Of a DNA stretch of 64,000 bases, positions 62,261 through 64,000 are shown piece after piece (the first letter of the stretch is position 1; each line of letters starts with the position of its first letter). The position numbers and the translations under genes are program-made. This DNA comes from Candidatus Latescibacterota bacterium (lineage in GTDB: Bacteria > Latescibacterota > UBA2968 > UBA8231): positions 28,295 to 92,294 of the forward strand of contig JAJDUT010000010.1 in the NCBI GenBank assembly GCA_022826515.1, given 5' to 3'. The notes under the pieces are model-generated. The model was not told the origin of the DNA. It searched no databases and was given only the letters and a program-made list of their open reading frames with translations.

Positions 62261-62863
62261 TTACGCCGATATCTTCTCCATAACCTGACGGTAGATCGGC
62301 TTGCCCTGTGCGAGGAACTTGTCTTCGTAATTGGTCCGCGCGCCCAGCCACTCCGCATCCACCTCCACTAAACACGAGCTGGTTTCCAGCGCCGCGAGCA
62401 TGACGTCGAAATAGTCGGCGTAATCCGTAGCTAGCCACAACTGACCGCCCACGCATAACGTGCGCTCGACTTCTCGCAGAAATGCCTCGTTAAAAAGCCG
62501 CCGCTTGTGATGCCGCTTCTTGGGCCAAGGATCGGGAAAGTAGATATGATAGGCTCGCACCGATGCTGCGGCCACGAAAAACTCGACGAATTCCCGCGCA
62601 TCCATGTGCGCGAACCGCACATTGCCGAGGTTGCGGCGCACGGCGCGCTGGCGAGCAATGCGCAAGTATTTGACCGCCCATTCGACCCCGACGAAATTCA
62701 CGACTGGCTGGCGACTGGCCGCGTCAATGATAAAGCGCCCTTTGCCAATGCCGATTTCGACCTCCACCGGCTGATCGTTGCCAAAAACTTCCCGCCAATC
62801 CAACGTCGGATCCTGGTCTGGGTTATCCGGCAACGCCAAAAAACCCGCCTCGGTCTGCTCCAT
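62261..62863 (-). CDS. trmB: tRNA (guanine-N7)-methyltransferase
   Basis: 200 residues from ATG 62863, chosen for the GGGGAGA 7 bases upstream; the frame extends to 62989 but passes through a terminator hairpin. SAM loop VEIGIGKGRFI, NFVGVEWAVKYLRIA and the hallmark FPDPWPKKRHHKRRL are present, with LATDYADYF and the C-terminal GARTNYEDKFLAQGKPIY. It makes m7G46 in tRNA. Confidence 0.95.
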   Translation of the reverse strand: MEQTEAGFLALPDNPDQDPTLDWREVFGNDQPVEVEIGIGKGRFIIDAASRQPVVNFVGVEWAVKYLRIARQRAVRRNLGNVRFAHMDAREFVEFFVAAASVRAYHIYFPDPWPKKRHHKRRLFNEAFLREVERTLCVGGQLWLATDYADYFDVMLAALETSSCLVEVDAEWLGARTNYEDKFLAQGKPIYRQVMEKISA

Positions 62864-62875
62864 CAAATTCTCCCC

Positions 62876-62911
62876 AAAGAAAAGGCGCTCCCCTAAGTAG
62901 CGGGGAGCGCC
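62876..62911 (-). terminator. Rho-independent terminator after the rhodanese-MoeB gene
   Basis: Minus strand GGCGCTCCCC and GGGGAGCGCC (10 base pairs) around GCTACTTA, followed by TTTTC. It sits between the rhodanese-MoeB stop and trmB, so the two genes are probably transcribed separately or with partial read-through. Confidence 0.75.
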
Positions 62912-62936
62912 GTACAAACAACACTGCGAGTCGAGC

Positions 62937-64000
62937 TTAACCTGCGGCCTCGCTGTGCGAGGGCAAGCCGCAAAACTGCTCGTAGTCAATCAACTCGGTG
63001 ACGGTCGGGTTGTCGCCGCATACTGGGCACTCGCTGTCGCGCCGGAGCTTGAGTTCGCGGAATTTCATCTCCAGCGCGTCGTAGAGTATTACCCTCCCCA
63101 CCAAGGAAGTGCCCTGCCCCAATAGTAGCTTGACGACCTCGGTGGCCTGTACCAGCCCGATGATGCCAGGCAAGACTCCTAAGACCCCGCCCTCGGCGCA
63201 GCTTGGCACCTCCCCGGGTGGCGGCGGTTCGGGATAGAGGCAGCGATAGCACGGACCGTCCCCGGGCACGTACACGGTGGCTTGGCCCTCAAAGCGAAAG
63301 ATACTGCCGTCAACCACGGGCTTTTTCTGCATCACAGCCGCGTCATTGACTAAATAGCGAGTCGGGAAGTTGTCGCAGCCATTGACCACGATGTCGTAGC
63401 CGTCCATGATCTCGAAAATATTGTGCGACGTCAGCAACTCATAGTGCGGGTGTATCTCGATGCCGGGGTTGATGTCGAGCAATCGATCTCGGGCGGCCTC
63501 GACCTTGGGCCGGCCGAGATCGGACTCCCCGAAAAGCACCTGCCGCTGCAAGTTGCTCTTATCGACGACATCGGCATCTACCAAGCCGATCTTGCCGACG
63601 CCGGCCGCGGCCAGATACAGGGCCGTCGGGCAACCCAAGCCACCTGCTCCCACCAGCAACACCCGGCCCTTGAGCAACTGCTGCTGTCCCTTCTCCCCTA
63701 CCTCGGGCAGGATGAGATGTCGGGCGTAGCGCTGCGAGTCCTCTTCGGAGAGCAGGTCGCCCTGCTCGATTTCATAGCCGGCGTCCTTCCAGCCTTTGAT
63801 GCCGCCGATCATGGACTTGGCGTTGGCGTAGCCCATAAAGGCCAAATCGCGTGCTGCCAAGGCCGAGCGGTTACCCCCGGCGCAATAGAGCACGATTTCC
63901 GCGTCGCGATTTACAGTCACGTCTTCTTCGATGTTGAGTTCCAAAAAACCGCGTGGGATCAACTCAGCTCCGGGGATATAGCCGTCCATGACTTCTTCCC
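62937..64000 (-). CDS. moeB: Rhodanese-MoeB/ThiF adenylyltransferase fusion, 5' end outside the window
   Basis: The frame remains open to the window edge (GTC-ATG with EEVMDGYIPGAELIPRG), and the residues just inside fit the middle of a rhodanese, so the gene starts beyond base 64000. Visible: rhodanese with active-site loop LYCAGGNRSA (cysteine near residue 36 from the internal ATG), then a ThiF/MoeB domain with VGAGGLGCPTALYLAAAG, RQVLFGESDLGRPK, and zinc pairs CYRCLYPEPP and CPVCGDNP. MoeB activates sulfur-carrier proteins MoaD/ThiS with ATP. Here the rhodanese is N-terminal, whereas MoeZ/MOCS3 carries it at the C-terminus. Confidence 0.88.
   Translation of the reverse strand, partial: EEVMDGYIPGAELIPRGFLELNIEEDVTVNRDAEIVLYCAGGNRSALAARDLAFMGYANAKSMIGGIKGWKDAGYEIEQGDLLSEEDSQRYARHLILPEVGEKGQQQLLKGRVLLVGAGGLGCPTALYLAAAGVGKIGLVDADVVDKSNLQRQVLFGESDLGRPKVEAARDRLLDINPGIEIHPHYELLTSHNIFEIMDGYDIVVNGCDNFPTRYLVNDAAVMQKKPVVDGSIFRFEGQATVYVPGDGPCYRCLYPEPPPPGEVPSCAEGGVLGVLPGIIGLVQATEVVKLLLGQGTSLVGRVILYDALEMKFRELKLRRDSECPVCGDNPTVTELIDYEQFCGLPSHSEAAG

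Noticed and set aside
62864..62989. 42-residue N-terminal extension of TrmB
   Set aside because: It passes through a terminator hairpin and overlaps the end of the rhodanese-MoeB gene; ATG 62863 has a good ribosome site.

Overview
The window reads as ordinary chromosome from a GC-rich, Gram-negative-type bacterium of the FCB side of the tree, most likely Latescibacterota or a Poribacteria-like lineage. This placement is inference from gene content: secreted proteins carrying FlgD-like Ig modules (LTPNGDG and NYPNPFNPST motifs), dockerin plus leucine-rich repeats, two phytanoyl-CoA-type dioxygenases, several enolase-superfamily dehydratases, a DUF5777-like beta-barrel with YceI and a small cytochrome, and a meso-DAP type dcw (cell wall and division) cluster. 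No rRNA, tRNA, CRISPR array, prophage or insertion sequence was recognised. No stretch longer than 300 bases lacks a gene; the largest gaps are 2069-2282, 18655-18861 and 62027-62260.

Layout. 1-9271: a 5'-truncated FG-GAP/VCBS repeat protein, an enolase-superfamily enzyme, a serine hydrolase and two tandem secreted proteins sharing a C-terminal FlgD-like module. 9282-9926: a PemK/MazF toxin-antitoxin pair with a clear sigma-70 promoter. 9974-15120: an MFS transporter, then a minus-strand operon of a cytochrome-like protein, YceI, a beta-barrel, a 47-residue ORF and an ABC exporter. 15255-18710: a YtrA-type GntR regulator, ABC ATPase and a permease fused to a beta-propeller, with a palindromic operator upstream. 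18764-20922: a TlpA-like thioredoxin protein with five unusual 31-residue repeats. 21090-31299: dioxygenases, an orphan HigA, a UxuA-like enzyme, a glycosidase-like protein, a HEPN-like protein, a DegT aminotransferase next to a PabB-PabC fusion, and a dockerin/LRR protein. 31489-33426: a DUF4097 protein and an MNT-HEPN fusion.

33548-44034 looks like a carbohydrate (uronate/aldonate or amino-sugar) utilisation region: aldo/keto reductase, two large toroid-like proteins, SDR, DgoD-like dehydratase, ThuA, Gfo/Idh/MocA oxidoreductase, an unknown protein and a second DegT aminotransferase. 44054-49578 holds a MauE-thioredoxin fusion, glnE, glnB, kptA and purE.

49656-62047 is the dcw operon, all on the minus strand, transcribed mraZ-rsmH-ftsL-ftsI-murE-murF-ftsW-murC-ftsQ-ftsA-ftsZ. 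It is tightly coupled by 1 to 13 base overlaps and preceded by a promoter and a triple MraZ box. mraY, murD, murG and murB are missing from their usual places. The window ends with trmB and a rhodanese-MoeB fusion cut by the right edge.

For novelty I rate highest the 31-residue PKLSE/DLS repeat array, the ABC permease-propeller fusion with its leader ORF and operator, the dcw cluster without its lipid-II genes, and several small or decayed ORFs missed by length cut-offs (VOC remnant at 11232, 47-residue ORF at 13100, membrane remnant at 20923).
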